Shown: in pieces, positions 9,375 to 19,921 of the stretch
Layout of the letters: each line of letters starts with the position of its first letter
How positions within the stretch are numbered: position 1 is the first letter of the stretch
Source: Acidobacteriota bacterium
GTDB lineage: Bacteria; Acidobacteriota; Blastocatellia; Pyrinomonadales; Pyrinomonadaceae
Direction of reading: 5' to 3'
NCBI GenBank assembly: GCA_019639115.1
Contig: JAHBSM010000003.1
Coordinates: 234,160 to 298,159 of the forward strand
Length of the DNA stretch: 64,000 nucleotides
The notes under the pieces: generated by a model
Seen by the model: only the letters and a program-made list of their open reading frames with translations
What the model was told of the DNA's origin: nothing
Databases searched by the model: none
Translations under genes and position numbers: made by a program

Positions 9375-10913
9375 ATGGCCCGATTTTTCGAACGCCTTGA
9401 CGAGCTGGCAGGCATCGATACAAACGGAGCGGCACGACTACTGGACCGTATCTCGTTCGTGTTCCTGGTCGTGATGGTCGCCGCGGCGCCGCATTCGATC
9501 GCCGCGACGCAGATCGCTATGGGTATCTCGATGGCCGCCCTCCTTGGCCGTCTCATCGCTGGCCCGCGGCCGTCATTGAAACTAGGCTTGATCGACTTTG
9601 GGATCGCCGCCTTCATTGTCTGGTCCGTGATCAGTTCGCTTGCCTCATACGAGCCGCTCGTGTCGCTCGACAAGCTCCGCAACGTCGCGTTGTTCCTGAT
9701 CTATTATCTCGTCCGCTGGAATGTCCGGTCGCGTCAGGCGGGCATTGTGCTGGCTTTGACACTGGTTTTCTCCTCGATGGTCAACGTCGTCTGGACACCG
9801 GTCGAACGGCTGATCGGCCGCGGCGTCGAGATACACGGGCTCGACCCTAACGGCCCGCTTGCACGAGCTTTGCTTTGGGAAGGTGACACTCTGCTGTCGG
9901 CTAACGGCCGCAGGATCGCTTCGCCGGACGATCTGGTCGCCGCTCTCGACGGCAGCGAAAAGGTGTCGGTCGCGTTCTACAGGCCGGATTTTGAGTTCGC
10001 TGTCGATGTCCGCTCCGCCGATCTGCTTGCCGGCGATGATGCAATGTCGCGGCTTGGGATCGCCCGTTGGGAGCGAAGCCACAATTGGCGTTCGCGAGGC
10101 TTCTTTCGTCATTACGTGACCTATGCCGAAGTGCTTCAGCTTATTGCTTCGCTCGTGCTCGGGCTCACGGTCGCAGGCATCACGCGTCGCGGCAGCGGCG
10201 CCGACGGATCTCGGTTTTTGCGCGCCGCGACCTCGACACCAGTGATGATCGCGTGCCTCGCAGGTGTGTGTCTGAGCCTGTTGCTTACCGTGACCCGAGC
10301 GCCGCAATTAGGATTCATGGTGTCCGGAGCCTTGATCGTGCTGCTTGCATCGAGCCGCAAATTCGCGCTTGCCGCCATTATCATCGCGGTGCCGCTCATT
10401 TTCGGGGCTCTTCTGTTCCTGCAGCAGTCGCGCCAGGTAGGCTTCCTCGACGCTCAGGACGATTCGACCCGTTATCGAATGACGATGTGGCGCGACGGTA
10501 TGCGGTTGTGGACCGCAAGCCCGCGTAATTTCATCTTTGGCGTCGGCATGGACTCGGTCAAGGAACGCTGGCGCGAGTGGAACATGTACGATGGCGGACG
10601 TATGGCGGTGCTCCACTTTCACTCAACGCCGATCCAGCTCCTGGTCGAACGCGGGCTGCCCGGACTCCTTACCTGGCTCGCGGTGCTAGTCGGCTGGTTC
10701 GCGGCACTCGTCGCGGGCGTCCGTCGGCTGGGTTCGGGCGGACGAACGTCCTTTGGGATCGTACTCGGAGGGCTTGGCGGGCTTGCAGGCTTCGTGGTGA
10801 GCGGCCTTGTTCACTGGAATCTCGGCGACGCCGTGGCCTCGATGAATCTGTTCCTGGTGGTAGGCATCGCGATAGGCATAGTCCGTGCGGATGGGCCTGT
10901 CACACAGATTTAA
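9375..10913 (+). CDS. O-antigen ligase (WaaL/Wzy_C)-like polytopic protein with PDZ-like insert
   Basis: 512 residues and about ten hydrophobic segments. The C-terminal half has the WaaL/Wzy_C pattern: a large periplasmic loop (NFIFGVGMDSVKERWREW), then HFHSTPIQLLVERGLPGLLTWL, matching the H…P/N…E.G.PG signature of O-antigen ligases and polymerases. Between the early and later membrane segments (about residues 145-215) sits a PDZ-like module: GPLARALLWEGDTLLSANGRRIASPDDLVAAL. Such an insert is unusual for this family. The likely role is joining or polymerising surface glycans. No glycan-biosynthesis cluster is adjacent. Confidence 0.8.
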   Translation: MARFFERLDELAGIDTNGAARLLDRISFVFLVVMVAAAPHSIAATQIAMGISMAALLGRLIAGPRPSLKLGLIDFGIAAFIVWSVISSLASYEPLVSLDKLRNVALFLIYYLVRWNVRSRQAGIVLALTLVFSSMVNVVWTPVERLIGRGVEIHGLDPNGPLARALLWEGDTLLSANGRRIASPDDLVAALDGSEKVSVAFYRPDFEFAVDVRSADLLAGDDAMSRLGIARWERSHNWRSRGFFRHYVTYAEVLQLIASLVLGLTVAGITRRGSGADGSRFLRAATSTPVMIACLAGVCLSLLLTVTRAPQLGFMVSGALIVLLASSRKFALAAIIIAVPLIFGALLFLQQSRQVGFLDAQDDSTRYRMTMWRDGMRLWTASPRNFIFGVGMDSVKERWREWNMYDGGRMAVLHFHSTPIQLLVERGLPGLLTWLAVLVGWFAALVAGVRRLGSGGRTSFGIVLGGLGGLAGFVVSGLVHWNLGDAVASMNLFLVVGIAIGIVRADGPVTQI

Positions 10914-10979
10914 CATGACCGGCCATGCGATTCTCAGAACTTTAGCCCGAGCGAGTCGTAAGTATTACACACCCCGTCG

Positions 10980-13415
10980 ATGAATATTATGAACAACAAA
11001 ATACTCCGATATTCGCTTACTTTCACCGTGTTTGTTTCGCTCGTTGCCGGTATCGCTCCGGTCGTCGGTGTCGCCCAGACGGCCCCTGCCCGGGCAACTT
11101 CCGACGCATACGCCAAAGCGCTCGAAGCCATCGAGGCTAAGGCCGATGCACGTCGCAAAGAACTGGGCATCCCCGGCATGGCCCTCGTGATAGTCAAGGA
11201 CGATCAAGTGATCTATGCCAAGGGCCTCGGGCTCAAGAACGTCGAAAAGCAGGAAGCGGTCACGCCCGATACACAGTTCGCGATTGCGTCCGCGACCAAG
11301 GCATTCACTGCTCTGTCGGTACTTATGGCTCAGGACGACGGCAAACTCTCGCTCGACGACTCTCCAAAGAAGTATCTACCGTACTTCAAAATGTACGATC
11401 CGGATACGGATCGCCAGATCACGCTTCGCGATCTGCTCAGTCACTCTTCGGGCCTGAACCGCACAGATCTGGCCATGATCACCGGCCGGCTAAACCGCGA
11501 CGAGCTGATCGAGGTCTCCGCCCGTGCCAAACCGACCGCGAAGCTGCGTGAGAAGTTCCAGTACCAGAACATCATGTTCGTCGCCGCCGGCGAAGCCGTC
11601 GCCAAAGCCAACCGGACCACATGGGAAAAATTCGTCCCCGAGCGCATCTTCAAACCGCTCGGTATGACCAATAGCTCGATGTCCATGGCACAGATGTCAC
11701 GCTCGCGCGACCATTCGCTCGGGTACGATTACAATTTCGACACCAAGGAGACTCTGCTTCGCCCATATCGCGAGATCACTGCTTCGGCCCCAGCAGGGTC
11801 GATCACCTCGAGTGCTAACGATATGGCAAAATGGCTCCGATTCGTTCTTAATGGCGGAACGGTCGGCGGAAAACGGCTGGTGTCGGAAAAGGGTTTCGAA
11901 GAGTGGCTCAAGCCTCAAATGAAGATCACGCCAAATGGCGTGGTCTCCTACGGGCTGGGCTGGTTCATTGAGAAATGGAACGGGCTCAAGGTAGTGCACC
12001 ACGGCGGGAATATCGACGGATTTAATTCGCTCGTCGCCATGATACCCGAGAAAAAGCTTGGCTTCGTCATGCTCACCAACGTTTCAGGATCGCCGTTGGG
12101 CAATGAACTAATGCCGCTTGTATGGTCGAATCTGATCCCAGAAGCGGTGCCGCCGCCTCCGCCGCCTGTCGCCCGTAATGCTGACGTTGCTCCTGAAAAA
12201 GAAGCGGGCAAGTACAAATTTGCCGAAGCAGGCATCGATGTTGATATCACATTTGCCGACGGCAAGCTTACGATGAATGTTCCCGGGCAGCCGGCCTATC
12301 CGCTTGAGAAGATAAGCGGCCGAAAATATAAACTGACCGGCGCTCCCGAAGGATTCTTTGTAACGTTTCGCGGCGACGAGCTTTATCTCGAACAGCCACA
12401 GGGCAACTTCACGCTAAAACGGGCCGGGACTCCGTCGCCTGCGAGCAGTGCGGTCGTAGCCGCTAACCTGGTCGGCAAGTACACTGCCGCGGGAGCTCCA
12501 GTCGAACTCGAGATCAAAGCCGACGATAAGGGTCTCGTCACTCTCAATCTGCCCGGCCAGCAGCCTTACGCGCTCACCCCAAAAGGGCCTGACACTTTTT
12601 CACTCAAGCCGTTGCCGGACAGCTACTCGCTCAGAGCCAAATATGCGAGCGACGGCAAAGCGGCGAGTGTCGTTATTACGCAGCCCGAAGGCGACTTCGA
12701 ATTCAAGCGCTCGGGTGAGGCGTCAGAGGCTCCTTCGATATCGGTCGAGGAACTGCACAAAAAAGTCATCGAGGCCGCCGGCGGCGAGGCGGCATTGCGC
12801 GCGATCACGTCACGCGTCACCGAGGCAGATGTTGATTTTGAGAGTCAGGGAGTGACGGCCTCGGCCACCTCGTGGCTAAAGGCTCCGGCCCGGAACGCGA
12901 CCGAGGTTCGCTTTACGGCGCTCGGCAAAGTGATCGCGACCGGCTGGGAATTCTTTGACGGCACCAGAGGCGAACAGGCATATTCGTTCGCGCCTGTCGA
13001 GCGGCTCGCGGGCAAGAATCTCGAAGATAAACGTCTGGAAGCTGACCTCTACTCCATACTTGACTGGACGACGCCGTTCCGTCGGGTCGCTGTCACGGGC
13101 ACAGCCAAGGTCGGCGGCGAGGACGCTTTCGTCGTAAGCTTCGAAAGCGAAAAGGGCACTCCCTTCAAAGAGTATTACTCGACGACCACCTTCCTGCTGC
13201 TCAAACGCGAGGGCGTCAACGTGTCTTCGACGAGCTCGCAGCAGGTGCCTTACACCACTCTGTACAGCGACTATCGCCGGGTCGATGGCGTAATGCTGCC
13301 GTTCAGGTCAGTCAACTCAAGCATCACAATGGGCGATGTCGTGACCGTGCTCAGGTCGGTAAAACACAATACCCCGGTGGATGACGCGATCTTTGCACCG
13401 CGCAAAGTTAACTGA
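10980..13415 (+). CDS. secreted serine hydrolase (class C beta-lactamase fold) with tandem DUF3471-type domains
   Basis: 811 residues with signal peptide (cleavage near GVAQT). Penicillin-binding/beta-lactamase fold, about 45-390: nucleophile S-x-x-K in ASATKAF, the Tyr motif YQNIMF (YxN), and HHGGNIDGFNS as the third motif (HxG). Two repeats follow (about 405-485 and 490-580; each ends in a phenylalanine-rich …GNFTLKR / …GDFEFKR strand) of the DUF3471 type seen downstream of such esterases. The last about 220 residues resemble an outer-membrane lipoprotein-carrier beta fold. Substrate unknown; D-amino-acid peptides or esters are the family's usual targets. A second in-frame ATG lies at 10989. 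Confidence 0.85.
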   Translation: MNIMNNKILRYSLTFTVFVSLVAGIAPVVGVAQTAPARATSDAYAKALEAIEAKADARRKELGIPGMALVIVKDDQVIYAKGLGLKNVEKQEAVTPDTQFAIASATKAFTALSVLMAQDDGKLSLDDSPKKYLPYFKMYDPDTDRQITLRDLLSHSSGLNRTDLAMITGRLNRDELIEVSARAKPTAKLREKFQYQNIMFVAAGEAVAKANRTTWEKFVPERIFKPLGMTNSSMSMAQMSRSRDHSLGYDYNFDTKETLLRPYREITASAPAGSITSSANDMAKWLRFVLNGGTVGGKRLVSEKGFEEWLKPQMKITPNGVVSYGLGWFIEKWNGLKVVHHGGNIDGFNSLVAMIPEKKLGFVMLTNVSGSPLGNELMPLVWSNLIPEAVPPPPPPVARNADVAPEKEAGKYKFAEAGIDVDITFADGKLTMNVPGQPAYPLEKISGRKYKLTGAPEGFFVTFRGDELYLEQPQGNFTLKRAGTPSPASSAVVAANLVGKYTAAGAPVELEIKADDKGLVTLNLPGQQPYALTPKGPDTFSLKPLPDSYSLRAKYASDGKAASVVITQPEGDFEFKRSGEASEAPSISVEELHKKVIEAAGGEAALRAITSRVTEADVDFESQGVTASATSWLKAPARNATEVRFTALGKVIATGWEFFDGTRGEQAYSFAPVERLAGKNLEDKRLEADLYSILDWTTPFRRVAVTGTAKVGGEDAFVVSFESEKGTPFKEYYSTTTFLLLKREGVNVSSTSSQQVPYTTLYSDYRRVDGVMLPFRSVNSSITMGDVVTVLRSVKHNTPVDDAIFAPRKVN

Positions 13416-13453
13416 ACCGGCTGCGGCTTTCGCACGCTTTGCTGACGGAAAAG

Positions 13454-13493
13454 AAAAAGGCTCGGGCCGGTCATATTCGGCTCGAGCCTTTTT
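13454..13493 (+). terminator. Rho-independent terminator after the serine hydrolase
   Basis: AAAAAGGCTCGGGCCG and CGGCTCGAGCCTTTTT pair with one G-U wobble around an 8-nt loop and end in T5. It lies 38 bp after the serine hydrolase stop. Confidence 0.9.
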
Positions 13494-13605
13494 GTGTATC
13501 CGAGGACGCGACCGCCGAGCCGTACGGCGCAAACTAGCCTACTGCGGACGAAACTTCTATACTTGTTATTTACGCAATTTCACTAAACTTTCGAGGAAAA
13601 TTATC

Positions 13606-15015
13606 GTGGCAGAACAATTTGACGTAACTATCATCGGTGCCGGCCCGGGCGGCTATGTGGCGGCGGTTCGCGGAGCACAGCTCGGGCTAAAAGTAGCGAT
13701 CATCGAAAAAGAAAAGGACGCCAAGCTCGGCGGCACCTGCGGCCTGCGCGGCTGCATCCCGACCAAAGCTTTGCTCAACGCCGCGCATTTGTATCAGAAA
13801 GCGGGCGAATTCGAAAAATACGGCTTGAAAGTTTCGGGTCTCGATTACGATTGGGCCGGCATTCAGAATTACAAATCGGGCATTGTCGATAAGAACGCCG
13901 CCGGCGTGACCTATCTGATGAAAAAGAACAAGGTCACGGTCTTCAATGGCCACGGCAAGATCGCCGGAAAAGGCAAGGTCGAGGTCGCCCTCGCCGACGG
14001 CAAAAAAGAGACGATCGACACCAAGAACATCATCATCGCGACCGGATCGGTAGTCAGGCCGATCCCCGGTTTTGAAGTTGACGGCAAACAGGTCGTTAAC
14101 TCCGATCAAATTCTGGAACTCGACCGCGTGCCGAAATCGATGATCGTGATGGGCTCAGGAGCGGTCGGCGTCGAATTCGCAAGCGTTTATCATCGCTTCG
14201 GCTGCGAAACGACAGTTGTGGAGCTGATGGATCGGATCGTGCCTATCGAGGACGCGGACGTTTCAAAAGAACTCGCTCGTGCATTCAAGAAACAAGGCAT
14301 TAAATGCGAGACCGGCATCAAGCTCGACAAACTTACGAAAGACAAAAAGGGCGTAAAGGTATCCGGCAAGAACGCAAAAGGCGAGGATGTCACCTTTGAG
14401 GCAGAGATGCTGCTTGTCGCCGTCGGCCGTATGCCGTATCTCGATGGCCTCGGTCTCGATAAGACAAAAGTCGTCATAAATCCTCGCGGGACCGTAAAGG
14501 TCAATGAATTTTGCGAGACTGACGAGCCGGGAGTTTACGCCATCGGCGATGTAATCGATACAGCTTGGCTCGCTCACCTCGCGTCAAAAGAAGGCATCCT
14601 CGTCGTCGAAAAGATCGCGGGTAAAAAGGTCGAACCGATCAAACAGAACCTCGTCCCGAACTGCACTTACTGCGACCCCGAGGTCGCGAGTGTCGGCCTG
14701 ACCGAGGCGAAAGCGATCGAAGCAGGTTACGACGTCAAGGTTGGTAAATTCCCGTTCTCAGCCTCGGGCAAAGCAAGAATCCTCGGCGAGACCGACGGTT
14801 TCGTCAAGATCGTCGCCGAAAAGAAATACGACGAGGTCCTCGGTGTTCACATCATCGGCCCGCACGCCACCGAGCTGCTCGCCGAGGCCTGCGTGGCCAT
14901 GGCGCTCGAGACCACCGCAGACGAACTCGGCCGCGTCATCCACGCCCACCCGACCGTTTCCGAATCCGTAATGGAAGCCGCCGAAGGCGTGCATGACCTC
15001 ACGATCCACATGTAG
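13606..15015 (+). CDS. lpdA: dihydrolipoyl dehydrogenase (E3)
   Basis: 469 residues from GTG 13606, preceded by a GAGG ribosome-binding site at 13593; upstream frame has no family similarity. FAD-binding GxGxxG (IIGAGPGGYVAAV), redox-active disulfide GGTCGLRGCIPTKALL (CxxxxC), NAD-binding MGSGAVGVEFASV, and the C-terminal His-Glu dyad HAHPTVSESV. It reoxidises dihydrolipoamide in 2-oxoacid dehydrogenases and glycine cleavage. No E1/E2 genes are adjacent, so it probably serves several complexes. A TATACT -10-like box lies at 13558. The disulfide loop GLR-G differs from the common LNV-G. Confidence 0.95.
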   Translation: MAEQFDVTIIGAGPGGYVAAVRGAQLGLKVAIIEKEKDAKLGGTCGLRGCIPTKALLNAAHLYQKAGEFEKYGLKVSGLDYDWAGIQNYKSGIVDKNAAGVTYLMKKNKVTVFNGHGKIAGKGKVEVALADGKKETIDTKNIIIATGSVVRPIPGFEVDGKQVVNSDQILELDRVPKSMIVMGSGAVGVEFASVYHRFGCETTVVELMDRIVPIEDADVSKELARAFKKQGIKCETGIKLDKLTKDKKGVKVSGKNAKGEDVTFEAEMLLVAVGRMPYLDGLGLDKTKVVINPRGTVKVNEFCETDEPGVYAIGDVIDTAWLAHLASKEGILVVEKIAGKKVEPIKQNLVPNCTYCDPEVASVGLTEAKAIEAGYDVKVGKFPFSASGKARILGETDGFVKIVAEKKYDEVLGVHIIGPHATELLAEACVAMALETTADELGRVIHAHPTVSESVMEAAEGVHDLTIHM

Positions 15016-15038
15016 GCCTATCGGTCATCGGCCGTTGC

Positions 15039-15068
15039 AACGCCGTCGGTGAAAGCCGGCGGCGTTTT
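15039..15068 (+). terminator. terminator between lpdA and the vWA gene
   Basis: AACGCCGTCGG…CCGGCGGCGTT stem (one T-G wobble) with a TTTT tail on the plus strand, 23 bp after the lpdA stop. It touches the stop codon of the convergent vWA gene. Confidence 0.85.
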
Positions 15069-18000
15069 AGCTTGTAAGCCGGCGATAGATGTTCGGAATG
15101 CGTTCGGGCAGCGACAGCACATCGTCGATGATCGTGTAGCCGACATCGCCGTACAGGTCCTTTAGCTCGGCTTCGCTCTCGCGGTCGATCGTGATACAGA
15201 ACGGCGTTATGCCCTTTATCTTCGATTCGATCAGAGCTTCGCGAACGTCCTCGCGAGCATATCGCGCGTCGCCGTAGTCATGATCGTACGGCCGGCCGTC
15301 GGTCAGTATTATCAACAGTTTCGTACGATTCTCGAGCCTAGCCAGCTTGTGCGTGGCATGCCGGATAGCGGCTCCGAGCCGCGTGTTATTTTGGAATGTG
15401 ATCCCGCCGATCCGGCGTTCGACGGTGTCATCGTATCTCTCGGCAAAATCCTTTACCACATAGAACTTTACGTTCCTGCGGCCTTCGCTTGTAAAGCCGT
15501 TTATAGAGTAAACGTCGCCGACGGCCTCGAGCGCTTCGCTCATCAGCACGAGTCCTTCCTTTTCGATCTCGATGATGCGCCGGCCGGGATGCGTGTATGG
15601 CTGCAGCGGGTTTCGTGTGATCGTTCTGGCGGTCGATGACGATTGGTCGAGCAGCAGCGAGACAGCCACGTCCCGCTGCTTTCTCAGCCGTTTCGTATAG
15701 ATATTCTCCGATTGGCGTCCGTCGGCACGGCGATCGATCACCAGATCCACGAGTGCATTCAGGTCGTAGTCTTCGCCGTCTATTTCGCGATTGACCCGCA
15801 CCAGATTCTCGGGCTTCATCATCTGGAACTGATGACGGATCGACGAGATGACTCCGCGGTATCGCGACCTGGTCAGCTCGACGAACGTCCGGTCGCCCTG
15901 CTTCACACGTTTCTCGATCACGCGGCTCCATCCGACGCGGTGGTCGTGGAGCTCGCGGTCCCACTCGTCGTAGGCAAACGCTTCGTCGCCTGGTTCGAGC
16001 GGCTGCTCCGGCATATCGGAATGTGTCCAGGTCTCACCGCCGCTTAGTTCGTCGGGTTCGCTTTCATCGTTGGGGTCGTTCCAGGCGCTGAACAGTTCGC
16101 TCACATCCTGCTGCCTTTCCCGGGCCTCGCGTTTGATCTGGTCCTCGGTCACGGCTTCTGACGAGTCGGCGTCCTGATATACGAATTCGTCGCCGGTCTC
16201 CTGCTCATCCGTAGGAGCGTTATCGATCTGTTCGGGCGAGACATTCTGAAACAGTGAATAGATCCGAGAGGTCGCCATCAGCGTATCGCTTACCGATGCA
16301 TCGTTGCGTTTGAGATAGCTATCCACGACCGTCTCGATCTCTGAGACGATCTGACCGTAGAATTGTCTTGATTCGTCTCCCGCACCGCCGCACATCGTGA
16401 CCTGAAACAGCAGCTCGAACGGCACTTGAGCCATCGGAACGTCAAATATATAAGGCCTGTTTCGTCGCATCAGGTCTCGCATTAGGTCGAGATCGCGGCG
16501 CAGTCCGCGATAAGCATCCCTCAGCCTCGCGTCGATCCGGGCATTCTCCAACGTCCCAAATATCCTGCGTGCCAAACGAGGCTCGGGAAACACCGCGAGC
16601 ACCGCTCGATGGTCCGAACCCAGCGGGAGGATCGCTTCCCGCTTTTCCCATTCGGCGGCCGCTTCAGCCTCTGACAGCCCTCGCGTCCCGGCCGAGATAT
16701 CTTCGATGTAGCCGGCCAGCGAGAACGCATCGGTCTGTTCTGCGTCTGCCGCGTAAACGGCCGACAGGCTCGCGTACGCCGCCTTGAGCCCATCGGTATC
16801 GATCGCAAAAGTTCCGAATTCGATCTGGCCGGCCCCGTGAGCCGCGAGGACTTTATACAACCTGAAGTTCTCAGGTTCATCCTCGAATTCCGTCACCGAC
16901 GCAGGCAGGTAAACTGTTCGCCCGTCTCCTATCCGCGACCCATGCTGAAGTTCGGATATCGGCGACACTTCGATCTCGCGTCCTGTCAGGGCCTCAACAT
17001 ACATTCGGATCACTGTGCGGATACTCTCGAGTGTCAGCCCCGACGATGTCCGGCTGAGCGTTGCGTTCGACGCTTTTGTCTCCAAACCGAAATAGCTCCG
17101 GCGGGCGCGTTGCGATGTGCTCTCGGGGTCTTCCAGGCCGTGCTCCGCCCACGATTCGAACTGCACGACGGTGGCCTGTCCCATTGCTTCGGGTATGGAT
17201 CTGAATGCGGCGAGGGCGCTCTCCGCATCAACCGATGCGATCGAGCCGACCGAATCTATCAGCCTGCGGATACCCAAATCGTCGATCCGGCCGCGAGCGG
17301 ACGCAACGTATGCAAAGAACCGCGGGGTTGCCCTTAGGAACGCAATGAGCACCGCGTTGCCGCTCGTCGCGATCTTCCGAGCGAGGCTGCTCCACGAGCC
17401 GAGATTCGCAGGCGAAACACGCAAAGCGCGGTTGCCGGCCGCCAGGTAAGCCAGTGTGACGCTGCCTCCGTATTCCAGGAACTCCACAGCCGAGGCCAAT
17501 AGAGTCACAGCTCGATCCGCTGTTATTCCTTCAAGCACAACCGGCAGATCGGCCCACATATCTGCCGCCATTCCGCCCGTTCGATCGACGAATTCCTGAG
17601 CCAGCATGAACGCGGCATCGGCCACTGGTCCCGCTTCAGGTCCAAATCCGCAGATCGCGTCAGCCGTCGCGGGAGCGGCGGCAAGCAGGTCGCTGCTGTG
17701 TTTGGCCGACCGCTTTGCGACCTCCGATGCGAGCAGTATAGAGCGTTCGAGCAGATCGGGGTCCGCGATACGCGACGCTAGATCAGGCATCGAGTCGAAC
17801 GTAGCGGTCGCCACCGAACTCGACAGCACGAGCTGCCGGCTGCAGATGAGAAAAACGGCTCGGCGTGCTTCGGACGGAATGTCCTTTAGCTGTTCGGCGG
17901 CTCGGGAAAGAAAATCGACCCCGAGGTCGGCGTTGCTCATCGCCAGACGCCGGCCGAGTTCGCCCCAGTCGCGTATCTCGTCCGCGCTCAACAGCTTAGC

Positions 18001-18171
18001 CGCTCGCGGCACAGATTCGACGAACTCGCGCCCGGCCTTTAGGCTTACACCTGCGATCGCCGCGCTTACATCGAAAGCCGCCCGTCGTTTCTCGGCCGGC
18101 AGACGTCCCAGCTTGCGAGCCAATCCGGTCAGGGAATCCCGGCCCTGTTCGTCCTGATCGAGTTCCGACAT
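15067..18171 (-). CDS. NorD/CobT-like von Willebrand A protein
   Basis: 1034 residues from ATG 18171 ([10 protein letters not shown]). The N-terminal about 500 residues are alpha-helical with repeated short motifs; an acidic low-complexity stretch (about 690-750) follows. A C-terminal vWA domain has a complete [17 protein letters not shown] (DxSxS) and [18 protein letters not shown]. The architecture resembles NorD, which with a MoxR-type AAA ATPase activates metalloenzymes. Here it is the last gene of the bam/lpx operon, 11 bp after an FHA/M15 peptidase gene; the window's MoxR gene is 35 kb away. Client unknown. Confidence 0.8.
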   Translation of the reverse strand: MSELDQDEQGRDSLTGLARKLGRLPAEKRRAAFDVSAAIAGVSLKAGREFVESVPRAAKLLSADEIRDWGELGRRLAMSNADLGVDFLSRAAEQLKDIPSEARRAVFLICSRQLVLSSSVATATFDSMPDLASRIADPDLLERSILLASEVAKRSAKHSSDLLAAAPATADAICGFGPEAGPVADAAFMLAQEFVDRTGGMAADMWADLPVVLEGITADRAVTLLASAVEFLEYGGSVTLAYLAAGNRALRVSPANLGSWSSLARKIATSGNAVLIAFLRATPRFFAYVASARGRIDDLGIRRLIDSVGSIASVDAESALAAFRSIPEAMGQATVVQFESWAEHGLEDPESTSQRARRSYFGLETKASNATLSRTSSGLTLESIRTVIRMYVEALTGREIEVSPISELQHGSRIGDGRTVYLPASVTEFEDEPENFRLYKVLAAHGAGQIEFGTFAIDTDGLKAAYASLSAVYAADAEQTDAFSLAGYIEDISAGTRGLSEAEAAAEWEKREAILPLGSDHRAVLAVFPEPRLARRIFGTLENARIDARLRDAYRGLRRDLDLMRDLMRRNRPYIFDVPMAQVPFELLFQVTMCGGAGDESRQFYGQIVSEIETVVDSYLKRNDASVSDTLMATSRIYSLFQNVSPEQIDNAPTDEQETGDEFVYQDADSSEAVTEDQIKREARERQQDVSELFSAWNDPNDESEPDELSGGETWTHSDMPEQPLEPGDEAFAYDEWDRELHDHRVGWSRVIEKRVKQGDRTFVELTRSRYRGVISSIRHQFQMMKPENLVRVNREIDGEDYDLNALVDLVIDRRADGRQSENIYTKRLRKQRDVAVSLLLDQSSSTARTITRNPLQPYTHPGRRIIEIEKEGLVLMSEALEAVGDVYSINGFTSEGRRNVKFYVVKDFAERYDDTVERRIGGITFQNNTRLGAAIRHATHKLARLENRTKLLIILTDGRPYDHDYGDARYAREDVREALIESKIKGITPFCITIDRESEAELKDLYGDVGYTIIDDVLSLPERIPNIYRRLTS

Positions 18172-18182
18172 ACACGAATATT

Positions 18183-19703
18183 CTACATTCTCGGCGGGTT
18201 GCCGTCCGAATAGATGAATACGTGAAAGCATGCATTCTCGCCGTATTCGATCAGAGCGTCGAGTTTGTTGGCATTCTCCATCTCGGCGAGCTTGTCCATT
18301 ACGAAGTTCTGCTCTTCGGCGGTCATATGCCGCCGTGCGAGGTCAAAAGCGCAGCCCGACGTGTGGGGCGGGAGCGAGCCCTCGCCGCGCACTTTGAACG
18401 AGTTGGCATTAGTGGCGTTGAGCGAGATCTGATAGTCCATCGACCGCGTCAGCGACGTCACGCGGAGCGGCCGGTTGAACCGCTGATAATACGCGTTGGC
18501 CAGCTCGAGCAATATCGGCTTTGCTCGTTTGTTGAACATACGCAGCAGCCTGATCCGCATCTGCTTGCGGTCGTTCGGGTTATTTATGTCGTATTTCGTG
18601 CCCGCAAAGTTTTCCGCGAGCCGCTGGATAGAGCTGAATTTCGGCGAGCCGGGGCCGATCGGCTGCGAGCCATTGCGAAAATCGAACGACGTGAATGGAT
18701 CGGTCGTCGCACTGCCACCGACCGAAAGGTAATAGCTCGGTGCGGCCATCGGCATCTCGATCAACTCTTTATTCAGACGCTTCTCCGCAAGATCGGCAAA
18801 ATCGAGCGGCTGCTGATAGCCGCCGCCTTTCATCTCCGCGAGCTTGCGGGTCTGTTTGATCACGCCGTCGCCAAACAGTTCTTTTGGGACGCGAAGCCCG
18901 GCCGGGCGAATGCCGGTCTCTCCGCTGCGGGCTTCGAACGATTTGCTCATTCGGTCAGCCAGGAGCGACGCAGGCACATTCAGGTCCGCGTCGTCGGCAT
19001 CAGTGCCTGCGGCCACGTCGGCCACCGTCGAAGCGTCCAGTTCTTTTTCTTCCGTTTCCCACGATGCGATCAGATCATCGAGGCTCTCTTCGTTCTCGCC
19101 GCCGAGCGGGTCGATCACACGCATCGGGATCACGCTGGCGGATATCGCGACAGGACGCGGAGTGGCGCCGCCGGGACCCGCCGTCACATGATTGTCGCGG
19201 GGAGCCAGAAGCAATGCCGCGATCACGCCGACTATGATCAGAACGGTCAGGATCAACGCGGCGACCAGCATAACCGGCGGTGCGTTCTCACCTCGTACGG
19301 GATCCGAGGGACGCGCAGCCGCATTGACGGAAGGCTGCGGCACGGGGGAGACTTCGATTTTCGTTTCTGCCGGAACGGCGGAGGGAGCGGCCTGCTGAGC
19401 TTCGGATCCGATACGTATCGAGACCTGCGTATGCGTTCCGAGACTCAGGCGATCGCCATCGCGCACGATACGCGGCGGGCCGGTTAGTTTATCGCCATTT
19501 AGAAAAGTTCCGTTGGTGGAGTTCTCATCGACGGCGAGCACTTCGTCGCCATCACGAAAGAATGTCGTATTGACCCTGGATAGCCCGGGGTCGGCGACCG
19601 CCACGGTCGCTTCGCTAGAGCGTCCGATCGTCAGTTCATCATCAAGTGTTACCGTGCGGACGCCGTCCGGGTCCTCGATGACAAGCGTGACGATCGGATT
19701 CAA
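18183..19703 (-). CDS. FHA domain - transmembrane - M15-like (DUF5715) peptidase
   Basis: 506 residues from TTG 19703, which overlaps the upstream stop as TTGA; the FHA fold begins at once, so no later start fits. N-terminal FHA ([34 protein letters not shown]) at about 1-95 is followed by a Pro-rich linker, one transmembrane helix (about 146-168, [20 protein letters not shown]) and an outside domain. The C-terminal about 130 residues carry M15/VanY-type zinc ligands: [13 protein letters not shown] (H, D) and CFHVFIY (H). The inside part would bind a phosphothreonine protein and the outside part act on peptidoglycan or peptide. The helix and topology are inferred. Confidence 0.83.
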   Translation of the reverse strand: MNPIVTLVIEDPDGVRTVTLDDELTIGRSSEATVAVADPGLSRVNTTFFRDGDEVLAVDENSTNGTFLNGDKLTGPPRIVRDGDRLSLGTHTQVSIRIGSEAQQAAPSAVPAETKIEVSPVPQPSVNAAARPSDPVRGENAPPVMLVAALILTVLIIVGVIAALLLAPRDNHVTAGPGGATPRPVAISASVIPMRVIDPLGGENEESLDDLIASWETEEKELDASTVADVAAGTDADDADLNVPASLLADRMSKSFEARSGETGIRPAGLRVPKELFGDGVIKQTRKLAEMKGGGYQQPLDFADLAEKRLNKELIEMPMAAPSYYLSVGGSATTDPFTSFDFRNGSQPIGPGSPKFSSIQRLAENFAGTKYDINNPNDRKQMRIRLLRMFNKRAKPILLELANAYYQRFNRPLRVTSLTRSMDYQISLNATNANSFKVRGEGSLPPHTSGCAFDLARRHMTAEEQNFVMDKLAEMENANKLDALIEYGENACFHVFIYSDGNPPRM

Positions 19704-19921
19704 TGATGGTGGCCCTCCTCTCGATCCTTGAGCTTCTCAAGGTCTATCAATCGGGAAAAATCGTCAAAGTGGAACATCGTGTCGTCCTTGCAGTGCTCGC
19801 AGAAGAACGTAACGTCCTCACCGAGATACATATCCTTCAGGTGATATGCGATAAAGCAGCCGTAGCATCGCTGGACGCGGCGGCCAAATTGGTGGAGCGC
19901 CTGCTCGTCGGTCTCGGCCAT
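19700..19921 (-). CDS. small zinc-ribbon protein
   Basis: 73 residues. Two Cys pairs (CYGC at about 19-22, CEHC at about 41-44) can form a zinc ribbon; the tail ends in EEGHHH. The ATG directly abuts the lpxA stop and the stop overlaps the next start (TTGA), so it is translated as part of the operon. No family is recognised. Not likely an enzyme; perhaps an adaptor for the adjacent FHA/peptidase or a metal-binding regulator. Confidence 0.75.
   Translation of the reverse strand: MAETDEQALHQFGRRVQRCYGCFIAYHLKDMYLGEDVTFFCEHCKDDTMFHFDDFSRLIDLEKLKDREEGHHH

Noticed and set aside
8642..9682. 346-residue version of the esterase
   Set aside because: The extra N-terminal 119 codons overlap the ligase gene on the other strand and show no hydrolase similarity; ATG 9325 begins the conserved part.
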